This document shows, one piece after another, positions 1-9,190 of a stretch of 64,000 bases of DNA (positions within the stretch are counted from its first letter, which is position 1; every line of letters begins with the position of its first letter). The notes beneath the pieces are model-generated. The model searched no databases and was not told where the DNA came from. It worked only from the letters and a program-made list of their open reading frames with translations. A program made the translations under genes and the position numbers. The DNA is from Labrys monachus (GTDB taxonomy: Bacteria > Pseudomonadota > Alphaproteobacteria > Rhizobiales > Labraceae), in the NCBI RefSeq assembly GCF_030814655.1, contig NZ_JAUSVK010000001.1, forward strand, positions 5,835,001 to 5,899,000. Reading direction: 5' to 3'.

Positions 1-583
1 CGAGCAGGCTGCCGCCGGGCTTGAGCACGGTGCGGCAATTCGGGCGATAGGCGGCCTCGACGCAGGAATAGGGCTCGAGCATGGCGATGATCGCCGCGCT
101 GATGTCTGCGGGCACCGGGAAGACATAGGGACCCGCTCCCGCCAGCACGCGGGCATCGAGCCGGATGAACTGGGCGAAGGCGCCCGGAAGGTCCATGCCG
201 ACGGTGCGGCGCACGCCGTCCACCATGATCGCCGGCTGCAGGCCGAGGCGGTCGCCCGGGCGGAAACGGTCTTTCCACCGCTCGCCGACGTCGCAGACGG
301 TCAGCGCCATCTCGTGGCCGAGCACCGCCGGCGAACGCTTGAGGTCGCGGTCGGCGAACAAAGGATGGGCGGCGCCCATGCGGATGATCTTGATGTCGGA
401 GGAGCAGATGCACACGGCGTCCACCCGGGCGACGATCTCGTCCGGCCCCGCCGCCGCCTGCGCCTCCTCCACATAGCTCCCGTCGACGCCGATGTCGCTG
501 ATCTCGCCGCCGGCAAACGGCCACAGGCGGTTGAGGGACGGCAGGGCGGCCCGTTCGATCTTCTCTGTCATTCCATTCCGCAT
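1..583 (-). CDS. Zinc-type medium-chain alcohol/polyol dehydrogenase, partial (C-terminus off the left edge)
   Basis: About 194 N-terminal residues of a GroES-like medium-chain dehydrogenase are visible. Members of this family oxidise sugars or polyols with NAD(P) and zinc. The motif CICSSD at residues 58-63 supplies the usual catalytic zinc cysteine region, and GHE follows at about 89-91. The Rossmann half lies outside the window. The ATG at 583 directly abuts the stop of the RpiR gene; an in-frame ATG at 571 is an alternative start. Adjacency to an RpiR regulator and a ribose-type importer suggests it oxidises the imported sugar or polyol. The substrate is not evident. Confidence 0.85.
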   Translation of the reverse strand, partial: MRNGMTEKIERAALPSLNRLWPFAGGEISDIGVDGSYVEEAQAAAGPDEIVARVDAVCICSSDIKIIRMGAAHPLFADRDLKRSPAVLGHEMALTVCDVGERWKDRFRPGDRLGLQPAIMVDGVRRTVGMDLPGAFAQFIRLDARVLAGAGPYVFPVPADISAAIIAMLEPYSCVEAAYRPNCRTVLKPGGSLL

Positions 584-1471
584 CTATTTCAGCCGGCTCC
601 TGACGATGACGGCATCGGTGTAGTCGAGCCGTGCCAGCGCTCGCTGATGGTCCTGCACGGCGACGAGGGCGTAGAGGGCGTCCATGGCGGCGAGCTGCGC
701 CATCTTGGACACCATGGATTCATACATGCCCTCCCCGCCCGTCGGCTCCGGCGCCGCGCCCGGCGTGAGGAGGACGGCATCGGCGCTGCGCGCCAGCGGC
801 GAGCCGGCGGCGGAGGTGATGGCGATGGACGGCATGCCGAGGGCGGCCGCCTCGCGCACGGCCTCGACGGTCGAGCGGGTGCGGCCGGACTCGCTGATGC
901 CGATCGCCACCGCCCGCCCCGCCAGTCCGGCGACCGAGAACATCTGGATGTTGGCGTCGCGATTGTAGACGCAGGCCTTGCCGATGCGCAGGAAGCGCAT
1001 GACGCCGTCCTCGGCGGCCAGCAGGGACGAGCCGACGCCGAAGAAGACGAGCGTGTCATGGGCGGCGACGAGATCGGCCGCCCGCTGCAGCTGAACGGGA
1101 TCGAGGCTGATGCTCGCGGCCTGGATGATCTCCGCCTGGCGCCGCGCCACCTTGGCGATGATCGCCGCGGCATCGTCGCCGGGCGCGATGCCTTCATAGA
1201 CCGACGGCTCGCCGGTCCGGTTCGCGCCGACCGACCGGGTCAGACCTTCGGCCAGCATGATGCGGAAATCCTGGTAGCTCTCGGCCCCGACCGCGCGCAC
1301 GAAGCGGCTGACCGAGGATTGCGACACCCGGCAGGCTTCCGCCAATTCCTTGATGCTCATGGCCTTGGCCTCCGAGGTACGGTCGAGCACCAGGTCCGCG
1401 ACGCGGCGCAGCGTCGGATTCAATCCGCCGCGCAAGGCATCGATCCGCCGCGTGATTTCCGTCCCCTGCAT
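584..1471 (-). CDS. RpiR/MurR-family sugar-phosphate-responsive regulator
   Basis: A 295-residue protein of the usual RpiR length. The N-terminal helix-turn-helix lies at about residues 35-65 (SIKELAEACRVSQSSVSRF) and a C-terminal SIS sugar-phosphate-binding domain carries FFGVGSSLLAAED and GISESGRTRSTV. RpiR proteins normally sense a phosphosugar and control a neighbouring catabolic operon. It is divergent from the ABC importer to its right and precedes the dehydrogenase in a minus-strand pair. The reading frame is open further upstream, but the ATG at 1471 gives normal family length. The likely target is the operator in 1472-1766. Confidence 0.88.
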   Translation of the reverse strand: MQGTEITRRIDALRGGLNPTLRRVADLVLDRTSEAKAMSIKELAEACRVSQSSVSRFVRAVGAESYQDFRIMLAEGLTRSVGANRTGEPSVYEGIAPGDDAAAIIAKVARRQAEIIQAASISLDPVQLQRAADLVAAHDTLVFFGVGSSLLAAEDGVMRFLRIGKACVYNRDANIQMFSVAGLAGRAVAIGISESGRTRSTVEAVREAAALGMPSIAITSAAGSPLARSADAVLLTPGAAPEPTGGEGMYESMVSKMAQLAAMDALYALVAVQDHQRALARLDYTDAVIVRSRLK

Positions 1472-1543
1472 ACCCGCCTCTACCGCCAGCCAGACTGCGC
1501 CCTGCTTAACCGATTTCACGCCCCCTCGCTTGGTAGTAACTTT

Positions 1544-1563
1544 CTTGCACGATGTGATGCAAG
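1544..1563. promoter_or_regulatory. Candidate RpiR operator (CTTGCA-N8-TGCAAG)
   Basis: A perfect 6-bp inverted repeat, CTTGCA and TGCAAG, with an 8-bp spacer lies in the 295-bp divergent region between the RpiR gene and the binding-protein gene. TTTC and GAAA partly extend the arms. Position and symmetry fit an operator for the adjacent regulator; binding is inference. Confidence 0.5.
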
Positions 1564-1766
1564 GAAATTTTATGCCTGGACGGGCGTGGTGACCGATGTT
1601 AGCGTTCCTGCCAATGGCTGGTGCCGAGGCGCCGGCCAGACGGAATCTCGCGGGGAGCGGGCCGGCGGCAACGACCGTGCGGCAACGACCCCACCGCGTC
1701 GGAGAAGCCGGCCGCGTCGCCGGTTCTCCGGGCGGCACAAGCCGGAAACAAGGGAGGAAACGGATT

Positions 1767-2708
1767 ATGCGTCAGAGCTTTTTGCGGACCGCGGCGGCAG
1801 CGACGGGCATCGCCCTCGCGGCCTCGGCGGCGTCGGCAGCCGAGGTCTCGAAGGTCGGGATCACCGTCGGCTCCCTCGGCAACCCCTATTATGCAGTGAC
1901 GAACGGCGCCATCCAGGACACCGCCGCCAAGCTGACGCCGGGCGCCGAGGTGACCGCGGTATCGGCCGACTACGATCTCGGCAAGCAATTCAACCAGATC
2001 GACAATTTCATCGCCGCCGGCACCAACATCATCATGCTCAACGCCGTCGATCCCGTCGGCATCCAGCCGGCGGTCGACCGGGCCAAGGCGGCCGGCATCA
2101 CCGTCGCCGCCTTCGACGTCACGGCCAAGAATGTCGACGTCACCGTGATGACCGACAATGAGGAAGCCGGGCGGCAGGCCTGCCAGTACATCGTCGACAA
2201 CCTGCCCGGCGGCAAGGGCGACGTCATCATCGTCAACGGGCCGCCGATCTCGGCCATCGTCGACCGCGTCAATGGCTGCGAGAAGGTCTTCGCCGCCCAT
2301 CCGGACATCCATGTGATCTCCAGGGACCAGAACGGCCAGGCCTCGCGCGACGGCGGCCTCGCGGTGACCCAGAGCCTGCTGACCCAGTTCCCCAAGGTCG
2401 ACGCCATCTTCGCCATCAACGATCCGACCGCCATCGGCGCCGACCTCGCCGCGTCCCAGCTCCACCGCAGCGAGTTCTTCATCACCTCGGTCGACGGCTC
2501 GCCGGACGCCATCCAGGTCATGAAGGGCGGCAAGTCGCTGATCCGCGCCACCTCGGCGCAGGCGCCCTATCACATGGCGTCCGAGGCCTACCGCTACGCG
2601 GTGGAGATCGTCGGCGGCAAGAAGCCGCCGCAGCAGACGATCCTGCTGCCGCCGACGCTGGTGACGACCGCCAATATCCAGTCCTATCCGGGCTGGGCCG
2701 GCAAATAG
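1767..2708 (+). CDS. Ribose-type sugar ABC transporter, periplasmic binding protein
   Basis: A 313-residue protein with a cleavable signal peptide (Ala-rich hydrophobic segment, likely cleavage after ASAASA near residue 24) and a Periplasmic_BP_4/RbsB-like fold: VGITVGSLGNPYY near the N-terminus, then NIIMLNAVDPVGIQP and DAIFAINDPTAIGADLAA. It should capture a sugar or sugar alcohol in the periplasm for the ATPase and permease that follow. The ATG at 1767 follows an AGGGAGG ribosome-binding site at 1751-1757. It is the first gene of a three-gene plus-strand operon divergent from the RpiR regulator. The ligand cannot be assigned from sequence. Confidence 0.9.
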   Translation: MRQSFLRTAAAATGIALAASAASAAEVSKVGITVGSLGNPYYAVTNGAIQDTAAKLTPGAEVTAVSADYDLGKQFNQIDNFIAAGTNIIMLNAVDPVGIQPAVDRAKAAGITVAAFDVTAKNVDVTVMTDNEEAGRQACQYIVDNLPGGKGDVIIVNGPPISAIVDRVNGCEKVFAAHPDIHVISRDQNGQASRDGGLAVTQSLLTQFPKVDAIFAINDPTAIGADLAASQLHRSEFFITSVDGSPDAIQVMKGGKSLIRATSAQAPYHMASEAYRYAVEIVGGKKPPQQTILLPPTLVTTANIQSYPGWAGK

Positions 2709-2762
2709 GCCGGCAGGCCAGTCCGCGGGCAGCCGGCTTCGTCCGGCCGCCCGCGCGACCCC

Positions 2763-4331
2763 ATGACGGTGCACGGAGGCGAGACGGTGCGACAGGAGAC
2801 GACGCCGGTCCTGGAAATGCGCAACATTTCCAAGACCTTTCCCGGCCTCAAGGCGCTGAACGGCGTCAGCCTCGCGGCATGGCCGGGCGAGATCCATGCG
2901 CTGATGGGCGAGAACGGCGCGGGCAAGTCGACCCTGATGAAGATCCTGTCCGGCGCCTATGTCGCCGATCCCGGCGGCGAGATCGTCCTCCGCGGCCGGC
3001 CCGTGACCATCGCCGGGCCCCTCCACGCCAGGGAACTCGGCATCGCCGTGATCTATCAGGAATTGTCGCTGGCGCCCAACCTCACCGTCGCCGAGAACAT
3101 CTTCCTCGGCCGGGAAGCGCGGACGGCCGGACTGGCGGACCGCGCCGCCATGGCGGCGGGCAGCCGGGAAGTGCTGGCGAGGCTCGGGGCGGGCTTCGGG
3201 CCCAAGGCCCTCGTCGGCTCGCTGTCGCTGGCCGAGCGGCAGCTGGTCGAGATCGCCCGGGCGATCCACACCAAGGCGGAGATCCTGGTGATGGACGAGC
3301 CGACCACCGCGCTGTCCTCGCGGGAGACCGACCGCCTGTTCGACCTCATCCGGCGCCTGCGCGACGACGGGCTCGCCATCATCTACATCTCCCACCGCAT
3401 GGCGGAGATCTACGAACTCTCCGACCGCTGCTCGGTGCTGCGCGACGGCAGCTATGTCGGCACCCTGTCGCGCGACGAACTCTCGGCCGAGCGCCTCGTC
3501 CGGATGATGGTCGGCCGCGACATCTCCGGCTTCTACAAGAAGGACCACGCCGCTTCAGGCGGGCGCGGCCCGGCGGTCCTGGAGGTCGAGGGCATCACGG
3601 ACGGGCGGCGGGTGAAGCCGTGCACGCTGGCGCTCCATGCCGGCGAAGTGTTGGGCATCGCCGGGCTCGTCGGCTCCGGGCGAACGGAGCTCGCGCGGCT
3701 GATCTTCGGCGCCGACAGGCGCGCGGCGGGCACGATCCGCATCGGCGGGCGCGCGGTCGCCATCGCCGGGCCGCAGGACGCCATCCGGGCCGGCCTCGTC
3801 TACCTCACCGAGGACCGCAAGGCGCAGGGCCTGCTGCTCGACATGTCCGTCCTGGACAATGTCAACCTGATCGTCTGCAGCCGCGACGCCGGCCCCGCCG
3901 GCATTCTCGACAGCGTCCGGGCGAAGGCCCGCGCCAAGGCGGCGATCTCGGCGCTTTCCGTGCGGGTGGGGCATGAGCGCGTGGCCGTGGGCTCGCTGTC
4001 CGGCGGCAACCAGCAGAAGGTCCTGCTCGCCCGCCTCCTCGAAGCCAAGCCGTCGGTGCTGATCCTCGACGAACCGACGCGCGGCGTCGACATCGGCGCC
4101 AAGTCGGAGATCTACCGGATCATCGACCAGCTCGCCAAGGCCGGCATCGGCATCATCGTGATCTCGAGCGAGCTGCCGGAGATCATGGGCATCGCCGATC
4201 GGGTGCTGGTGATGCGGGAAGGCGCCATCGAAGGCGAGGTCGGCGGCGACAGCGGCCTGCCGATCACGCAGGAAGCAATCATGAATTTCGCCGCCGGCCT
4301 GCATGCCGGGCCGGCACCCGTCCAGGCTTGA
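2763..4331 (+). CDS. Ribose-type sugar ABC transporter, double ATP-binding protein
   Basis: A 522-residue RbsA/MglA-type protein with two tandem ATPase domains. The first has Walker [10 protein letters not shown] at 49-57 and Walker B MDEPTTAL. The second has the variant loop [10 protein letters not shown] typical of this family, signature LSGGNQQKV and [13 protein letters not shown]. It energises sugar import with the neighbouring permease. It lies 54 bp after the binding-protein gene and its stop overlaps the region just before the permease ATG, so the three genes form one transcription unit. Length and motifs are complete. Confidence 0.93.
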   Translation: MTVHGGETVRQETTPVLEMRNISKTFPGLKALNGVSLAAWPGEIHALMGENGAGKSTLMKILSGAYVADPGGEIVLRGRPVTIAGPLHARELGIAVIYQELSLAPNLTVAENIFLGREARTAGLADRAAMAAGSREVLARLGAGFGPKALVGSLSLAERQLVEIARAIHTKAEILVMDEPTTALSSRETDRLFDLIRRLRDDGLAIIYISHRMAEIYELSDRCSVLRDGSYVGTLSRDELSAERLVRMMVGRDISGFYKKDHAASGGRGPAVLEVEGITDGRRVKPCTLALHAGEVLGIAGLVGSGRTELARLIFGADRRAAGTIRIGGRAVAIAGPQDAIRAGLVYLTEDRKAQGLLLDMSVLDNVNLIVCSRDAGPAGILDSVRAKARAKAAISALSVRVGHERVAVGSLSGGNQQKVLLARLLEAKPSVLILDEPTRGVDIGAKSEIYRIIDQLAKAGIGIIVISSELPEIMGIADRVLVMREGAIEGEVGGDSGLPITQEAIMNFAAGLHAGPAPVQA

Positions 4332-4345
4332 GGGTGGAAACAACG

Positions 4346-5353
4346 ATGAGCGGCCCCGACAACATGTCCGTCCAACCGGCAGCAGCCCTCGCGCCGGCGA
4401 GCCGCGAGCAGTCCTTCCGCGGCCTGGTGCGCGCCCTCGGCATGCTGCCCATGCTGATCATCCTGTGCGTGGTGTTCGCGCTGCTGTCGGGGCGGTTCGC
4501 CTCGCTGCAGAACCTCTCCATCGTCGCCCAGCAGGCCTCGATCAACACCGTGCTCGCCGCGGGGATGACCTTCGTGATCCTCACCGGCGGCATCGACCTC
4601 TCGGTCGGCTCGATCCTCGCCGTCTCGGCGATGGTGGCGGTCATGAGTTCGCTGCTGCCGGACATCGGCCTGATCGGCGTTCCGGCCGCGCTCGCCGCCG
4701 GCCTCCTGTTCGGCCTCGCCAATGGCGGCTTCATCGCCTTCCTGAAGCTGCCGCCCTTCATCGTCACGCTCGGCTCGCTCACGGCGGTGCGCGGCTTTGC
4801 CCGCCTGCTCGGCCACGACACCACGGTGTTCAACCCGGCCCTGCCCTTCGCTTTCATCGGCAATGGCTCGATCTTCGGCATCTCCTGGCTCGTGGTGATC
4901 GCCCTGGTGGTGGTCGCCGCCTCGTGGTTCGTGCTGCGCCGGACGGTGCTGGGCGTCCACATCTACGCCGTGGGCGGCAATCCGAGCGCGGCCCGGCTGT
5001 CCGGCATCAAGGTCTGGCGCATCCTCCTGTTCGTCTACGGCGTCTCCGGCCTCCTCGCCGGGCTGGGCGGGGTGATGTCGGCGGCGCGCCTCTATGCGGC
5101 GAACGGCGTGCAGCTCGGCCAGTCCTACGAACTCGACGCGATCGCCGCCGTCATCCTCGGCGGCACGAGCTTCGTGGGCGGCATCGGTTCGATCTGGGGG
5201 ACCCTCATCGGCGCGCTCATCATCGCGGTGCTGACCAACGGGCTGATCCTGACGGGCGTCTCCGACGTCTGGCAATATATCGTCAAGGGCCTGATCATCA
5301 TCGTCGCCGTGGCGCTCGACCGCTACCGCCTGATGGACGCGGGCCGGACCTGA
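4346..5353 (+). CDS. Ribose-type sugar ABC transporter, permease
   Basis: A 335-residue hydrophobic protein of the RbsC/BPD_transp_2 family with about 8-10 membrane segments. Characteristic stretches are GMTFVILTGGIDLSVGSILA and the C-terminal LGGTSFVGGIGSIWGTLIGA. It forms the inner-membrane channel of the sugar importer. The ATG at 4346 was chosen over an in-frame TTG at 4328 because GGGTGGAAA lies just upstream. It is the last gene of the operon and converges on the minus-strand ATPase gene ending at 5375; no clear terminator hairpin is visible in the 21-bp gap. Confidence 0.92.
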   Translation: MSGPDNMSVQPAAALAPASREQSFRGLVRALGMLPMLIILCVVFALLSGRFASLQNLSIVAQQASINTVLAAGMTFVILTGGIDLSVGSILAVSAMVAVMSSLLPDIGLIGVPAALAAGLLFGLANGGFIAFLKLPPFIVTLGSLTAVRGFARLLGHDTTVFNPALPFAFIGNGSIFGISWLVVIALVVVAASWFVLRRTVLGVHIYAVGGNPSAARLSGIKVWRILLFVYGVSGLLAGLGGVMSAARLYAANGVQLGQSYELDAIAAVILGGTSFVGGIGSIWGTLIGALIIAVLTNGLILTGVSDVWQYIVKGLIIIVAVALDRYRLMDAGRT

Positions 5354-5374
5354 TCGCGCCCCCGAGCCGGCAAC

Positions 5375-6685
5375 CTATTCCGGATTTTCGAGGCTGAAGG
5401 TCTCGGCCTGCTCGTCATAGGCGAACAGCTCGGCATAGCGCGCCCATGCGACGATCGTCTTCAGCGTCTCGTCCGCATAGTGCTCGGTCATGTAGTCCTC
5501 AAGCTCGTTGCGGAAACGCGCCGCCGGCGCGGTATGGGTCGGACGCTCGTCGAGCACCCGCCGGATCAGCCCCATCAGCGGCACATAGGTGACGAGATGC
5601 TCGGCAAAGAGCTTCTTGCGGGCGTCCGTCTCCAGCGTGGCGAAGCGCTTGCCGGCCTCGGTGAGCAGGAGATCCCCTTCGCTCAGCTGGGCGAACCGCA
5701 GGAGCTGGAGCGCCTCGCCGAGATGGAAGAGCTCGTCGGCCTCCAGCTGGAGCACGCCTGCCAGAACCGGCAGATCGGCGCGGCCGTGATAGGGAGGGCC
5801 GGCGACGGCCTCCATGAGGCCGGCCATCACATTGGTCGAGACGGGATCGAGGACCATGCCCATGCCCGTCCCGGGTATGCCCTCCATCGAAGGCGCCCGC
5901 GGCTCGGCGCGCCGCGTCATCAGGGCGTAGATGCTGTCGACCATCTGACGGAACACCGGGTCGAGGCGGTTGCGCGGATGCGGCAGGTCGACCTTCAATT
6001 CCCGCGCCACCCGCCCCGGATTGGAGGAGAACACCAGGATGCGGTCGCACATCAGCACCGCCTCCTCGATGTTGTGGGTGACGATCAGCACGGACTTGAT
6101 CGGCAGGCGCCCCTCGATCCACAGGTCGATCATGTCGGTGCGCAGCGTTTCGGCCGTCAGCACGTCGAGGGCGGAGAAGGGTTCGTCCATCAAGAGGAGA
6201 TCGGGATGGACGACGAGGGCGCGGGCGAAGCCGACGCGCTGGCGCATGCCGCCGGACAATTCCTTGGGATAGGCGTTCTCGAAGCCGTCGAGGCCGATGA
6301 GGTCGATCGCGGCGAGTGCGAGCCGGCGCCGCTCGGCCCGCTCGACGTTCTGCGCCTCCAGGCCGAGCTCGACATTCTGCAGCACGGTCAGCCAGGGAAA
6401 CAGGGCGAAGGACTGGAACACCATGGAGATGCCCGCCGGCGGCCCCTGGATGGCCGAGCCCCGGCACCGCGCCTGTCCCGAGGAGGGCGAGAGAAGGCCG
6501 GCAATGATGCGCAGCAGCGTCGACTTGCCGGAGCCGGAGCGGCCGAGCAGGCCGACGATCTCGCCGGCCTTGATGGTCAGGTCGACATCCTCGAGGACGA
6601 CGACTTCCTTGCCGCTCCCCTTGGGAAAGGACCGGCAGACCTGCCGGATATCGACGAGCGGGGCCTTCACGACGTGGTCGAGCAT
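5375..6685 (-). CDS. NitT/TauT-type ABC transporter ATP-binding protein with C-terminal AAA-associated domain
   Basis: A 436-residue protein. Residues up to about 260 are a nitrate/sulfonate/taurine-type ATPase: LLGRSGSGKSTLLRI (Walker A), LSGGMRQRVGFARAL (signature), LLMDEPFSALD (Walker B). The remaining 150 residues match the AAA-associated C-terminal domain seen in a subset of these ATPases (ADEEFHLGEALQLL region through the C-terminus). It partners the duplicated permease 29 bp upstream. The ATG at 6685 begins MLDHVVKAPLV; upstream codons overlap the intergenic gap. No binding protein is encoded nearby, so the anion imported is unknown. Confidence 0.9.
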   Translation of the reverse strand: MLDHVVKAPLVDIRQVCRSFPKGSGKEVVVLEDVDLTIKAGEIVGLLGRSGSGKSTLLRIIAGLLSPSSGQARCRGSAIQGPPAGISMVFQSFALFPWLTVLQNVELGLEAQNVERAERRRLALAAIDLIGLDGFENAYPKELSGGMRQRVGFARALVVHPDLLLMDEPFSALDVLTAETLRTDMIDLWIEGRLPIKSVLIVTHNIEEAVLMCDRILVFSSNPGRVARELKVDLPHPRNRLDPVFRQMVDSIYALMTRRAEPRAPSMEGIPGTGMGMVLDPVSTNVMAGLMEAVAGPPYHGRADLPVLAGVLQLEADELFHLGEALQLLRFAQLSEGDLLLTEAGKRFATLETDARKKLFAEHLVTYVPLMGLIRRVLDERPTHTAPAARFRNELEDYMTEHYADETLKTIVAWARYAELFAYDEQAETFSLENPE

Positions 6686-6714
6686 GGCGGTATCCTCAGA
6701 TCGGGAGAAACGGG

Positions 6715-8448
6715 TCAGCCCAGGCGCAGGCGGCGTTCGCCGAAGGCATAGAGCGGGCGCCAGACCAGCCGGTTGAACAGCGTGACGAAGGCGCACATCA
6801 CGACGATGCCGAGCACGACGCGCGGAAAGTCACCGGCCGCGGTGGCGTTGGCGATGTAGGAGCCGAGCCCCGGCGTGGAGAGCCGTGTATCGCCCCAGCT
6901 GGCGATCTCGGCGACGATGCTGGCGTTCCACGAGCCGCCCGAGGCGGTGATCGCGCCGGTGATGTAGTAGGGAAAGATGCCGGGCAGGATCACCTTGAAC
7001 CACCAGCGCCAGCCCCTGATGTGGAAGCTGCGCGCCGCCTCCTTGAGGTCGCTGGGAAAGGCGCTCGCCCCGGCGATGACGTTGAACAGGATGTACCATT
7101 GCGTGCCCAAGATCATCAGCGGGCTGAGCCAGATATTGGCGTCGAGCCCGAAACGCACGATCAGCACGACGAAGACGGGAAAGGCGATGTTGGCCGGAAA
7201 GGCCGCCAGGAACTGCGCCAGCGGCTGCACCTTCTCGGCGAGCTTGGGACGCAGGCCGATCCAGACGCCGACCGGCACCCAGATCAGCGTCGCGATGGCC
7301 ATCAGCACGACGACGCGGGCGAGCGTGATGAGACCATAGAGAACCGCCGTCGCCACCTCCGACCAGCCGATGCTGGCCCGCAGATAGGTGATGCTGACAT
7401 AGGCGGCCCATGCCGCCCCCACCGCGATCAGTGCGATCCACGCCCCGTCGATCACCCGCGCGGTGGCGATGCCGGCCTGCCGCGACCCGAGCCGGGGCCA
7501 TTGGGGCAGACGCAGATTCCAGACCAGGCGCGCGAGCCATTCGATCGGCGCCGCCAGCACATGTGTGACGCGGGCGCGGCGGAACAGGTCGAGCATCCAG
7601 GATGTCGGCGCCATGCCGGACGCCGTGGTCTCGAAGCGGAACTTGTCGGCCCAGGCCACCAGCGGGCGGAACAGGAACTGATCGTAGAGGATGATCACCA
7701 CCAGCATGGCGACGACGGCGTAGAGGATCGCCATGATGTTCTGCTGCTTGATCGCCAGCGCGACATAGGAACCGATGCCGGGCAGCGTGACCGTGGTGTC
7801 GCCGACGGTGATCGCCTCGGACGCCACGACGAAGAACCAGCCGCCGGACATCGACATCATGGTGTTCCACACCAGGCCCGGCATGGCGAAGGGTACGTCG
7901 AGGCGCCAGAAGCGCTGCCAGCCGCTCAGGTGGAAGCTCCGCGTCGCCTCCTCCAGGTCCTTGGGCTGATTGCGCATGGACTGGTACATGCTGAAGGTCA
8001 TGTTCCAGGCCTGGCTGGTGAAGATCGCGAACACCGAAGCCAGCTCCGCTCCCAGCACGCTGCCGGGGAACAGATTGAGGAAGAACGTCACGGTGAAGGT
8101 CAGGAAGCCGAGGATCGGCACCGACTGCAGCACGTCGAGGATGGGGATCAGCACCATTTCCGCGCGCCGGCTCTTGGCGGCGGCGGCGGCGTAGACGAAG
8201 GTGAACACCAGCGAGAACGCGATCGCCAGCAGCATGCGCAGCACGGTGCGCAAGGCGTAGACCGGCAGATTGGCCGGGTCGAGCGACAGCGGCGTGACGT
8301 CCAGCGTCGAGAGCGGAACGGTGGTGACCCTCGCGCCATAGGCGACGAGGACGATGGCGCCGACCACGATCAGCAGGGCCATCAGGTCCCACAGGCTCGG
8401 CAGCACGGAACGGCGGATGGCGAGCGGGCTGAAGGTCTGCCTTGTCAT
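6715..8448 (-). CDS. Duplicated ABC transporter permease (anion-transport type)
   Basis: A 577-residue membrane protein made of two fused BPD_transp_1 permease halves. Each half carries an EAA-type loop: DLEEATRSFHLSGWQRFWRLD in the first and DLKEAARSFHIRGWRWWFKV-like sequence in the second, about 290 residues apart. This architecture matches the duplicated permease component of anion-type ABC systems. Both halves retain full loops, so the single polypeptide could form the whole membrane channel. The start overlaps the stop of an upstream small ORF by ATGA, pointing to translational coupling. The ATPase gene follows. Confidence 0.9.
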   Translation of the reverse strand: MTRQTFSPLAIRRSVLPSLWDLMALLIVVGAIVLVAYGARVTTVPLSTLDVTPLSLDPANLPVYALRTVLRMLLAIAFSLVFTFVYAAAAAKSRRAEMVLIPILDVLQSVPILGFLTFTVTFFLNLFPGSVLGAELASVFAIFTSQAWNMTFSMYQSMRNQPKDLEEATRSFHLSGWQRFWRLDVPFAMPGLVWNTMMSMSGGWFFVVASEAITVGDTTVTLPGIGSYVALAIKQQNIMAILYAVVAMLVVIILYDQFLFRPLVAWADKFRFETTASGMAPTSWMLDLFRRARVTHVLAAPIEWLARLVWNLRLPQWPRLGSRQAGIATARVIDGAWIALIAVGAAWAAYVSITYLRASIGWSEVATAVLYGLITLARVVVLMAIATLIWVPVGVWIGLRPKLAEKVQPLAQFLAAFPANIAFPVFVVLIVRFGLDANIWLSPLMILGTQWYILFNVIAGASAFPSDLKEAARSFHIRGWRWWFKVILPGIFPYYITGAITASGGSWNASIVAEIASWGDTRLSTPGLGSYIANATAAGDFPRVVLGIVVMCAFVTLFNRLVWRPLYAFGERRLRLG

Positions 8449-8789
8449 GGAAGAAACCCGTTGGCCGGTGGCCTGAAGGATTGATCGGAGCAGCGCGACT
8501 GCCGGAGCAGGATTTCGACGGATGCGTGATTCAGGCGCCCGGCCCAGCCCGCGAGCGAGCGAGCCCGACGCTTCGACAGAAGGCGCAGCGATACGCGCGA
8601 AAACGCCAGCCGGAGCAGGTGCACGGCGCTCCAGGCGAGGACCGCCGCCAGCAGGCGGACCGCGTGCTCGGCCGCCTGGCGCAGGCCCGCCCGCATCGGT
8701 GACGGGAACGGCTCCGAGGAGGACCGAGGGACGGGCCGCGCCTCCCGGCCTGGGCGGCGGTTTCGGAACAGGGCCGCTATGAAGATCAT
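8445..8789 (-). CDS. Small Arg-rich hypothetical protein coupled to the duplicated permease
   Basis: A 114-residue ORF starting at an ATG at 8789 preceded by GAGGTGG and ending in a TGA that overlaps the permease ATG as ATGA. Third codon positions are mostly G or C, as in real genes here. The product is basic and has one moderately hydrophobic stretch (AVRLLAAVLAWSAVHLL). It matches no family I recognise and is not a binding protein, as it has no signal peptide. It may be a small accessory subunit or only a translated leader; the coupling is its best support. Confidence 0.42.
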   Translation of the reverse strand: MIFIAALFRNRRPGREARPVPRSSSEPFPSPMRAGLRQAAEHAVRLLAAVLAWSAVHLLRLAFSRVSLRLLSKRRARSLAGWAGRLNHASVEILLRQSRCSDQSFRPPANGFLP

Positions 8790-9190
8790 GTGCCACCTCA
8801 CCGGTGCGCCGCCCGGAGCGCCGCGGGTGCGCCTGGATCAGGCCCCGAGCAGACGCCCCGGCGGCGGGGATTTTCGATCCGCGCGGCAGCCAGGGTGCGG
8901 ATCGCCCTTGCCGGCCTGCGCGGGTCCCGCCGGCCGAAGCGACCGAGCGGGCATAAATCGCTATAGAATCCCCTGCCTGCGGGCGCCATCTCGATCAGGG
9001 CAAGACAGGGAAGACTTCAGAATAAGGGAGCTATACTTTGGTATAGCCGACGGCGGCGCGGGGATGCGGAGAGGGTCGCGATTTCGCCATCCCTCGTGTT
9101 TCGCGGTCGAATTCGTCGGCCCGCGCTTGCCCCGCGCCTTGCAAGTCGGGCAGGAAGACCCGTAGAACGCCGCCACGACGGTCGCCGACG
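8790..9190. other. Intergenic region, no gene seen; one inverted repeat
   Basis: About 400 bp between the start of the small minus-strand ORF and the sensor kinase gene. It should hold divergent promoters for both units. The only clear structure is the GCTATAC/GTATAGC repeat at 9030-9047. Confidence 0.6.
9030..9047. promoter_or_regulatory. Inverted repeat GCTATAC-TTTG-GTATAGC upstream of the sensor kinase
   Basis: A perfect 7-bp inverted repeat with a 4-bp spacer, 144 bp before the kinase ATG. It could be an operator for the divergent promoters, for example bound by the response regulator. No T-run follows, so it does not look like a terminator. Confidence 0.4.

Noticed and set aside
314-2161. 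A 615-codon plus-strand frame across the RpiR gene and the promoter region
   Set aside because: It runs antisense to a clear RpiR gene and through the start of the binding-protein gene in another frame; composition is typical of shadows.
9030-9047. Possible Mo-box by likeness to the site before modA
   Set aside because: The spacer is 4 bp instead of 8 and the half-site ends differ, so a ModE role is not supported; it is kept as an unassigned inverted repeat.
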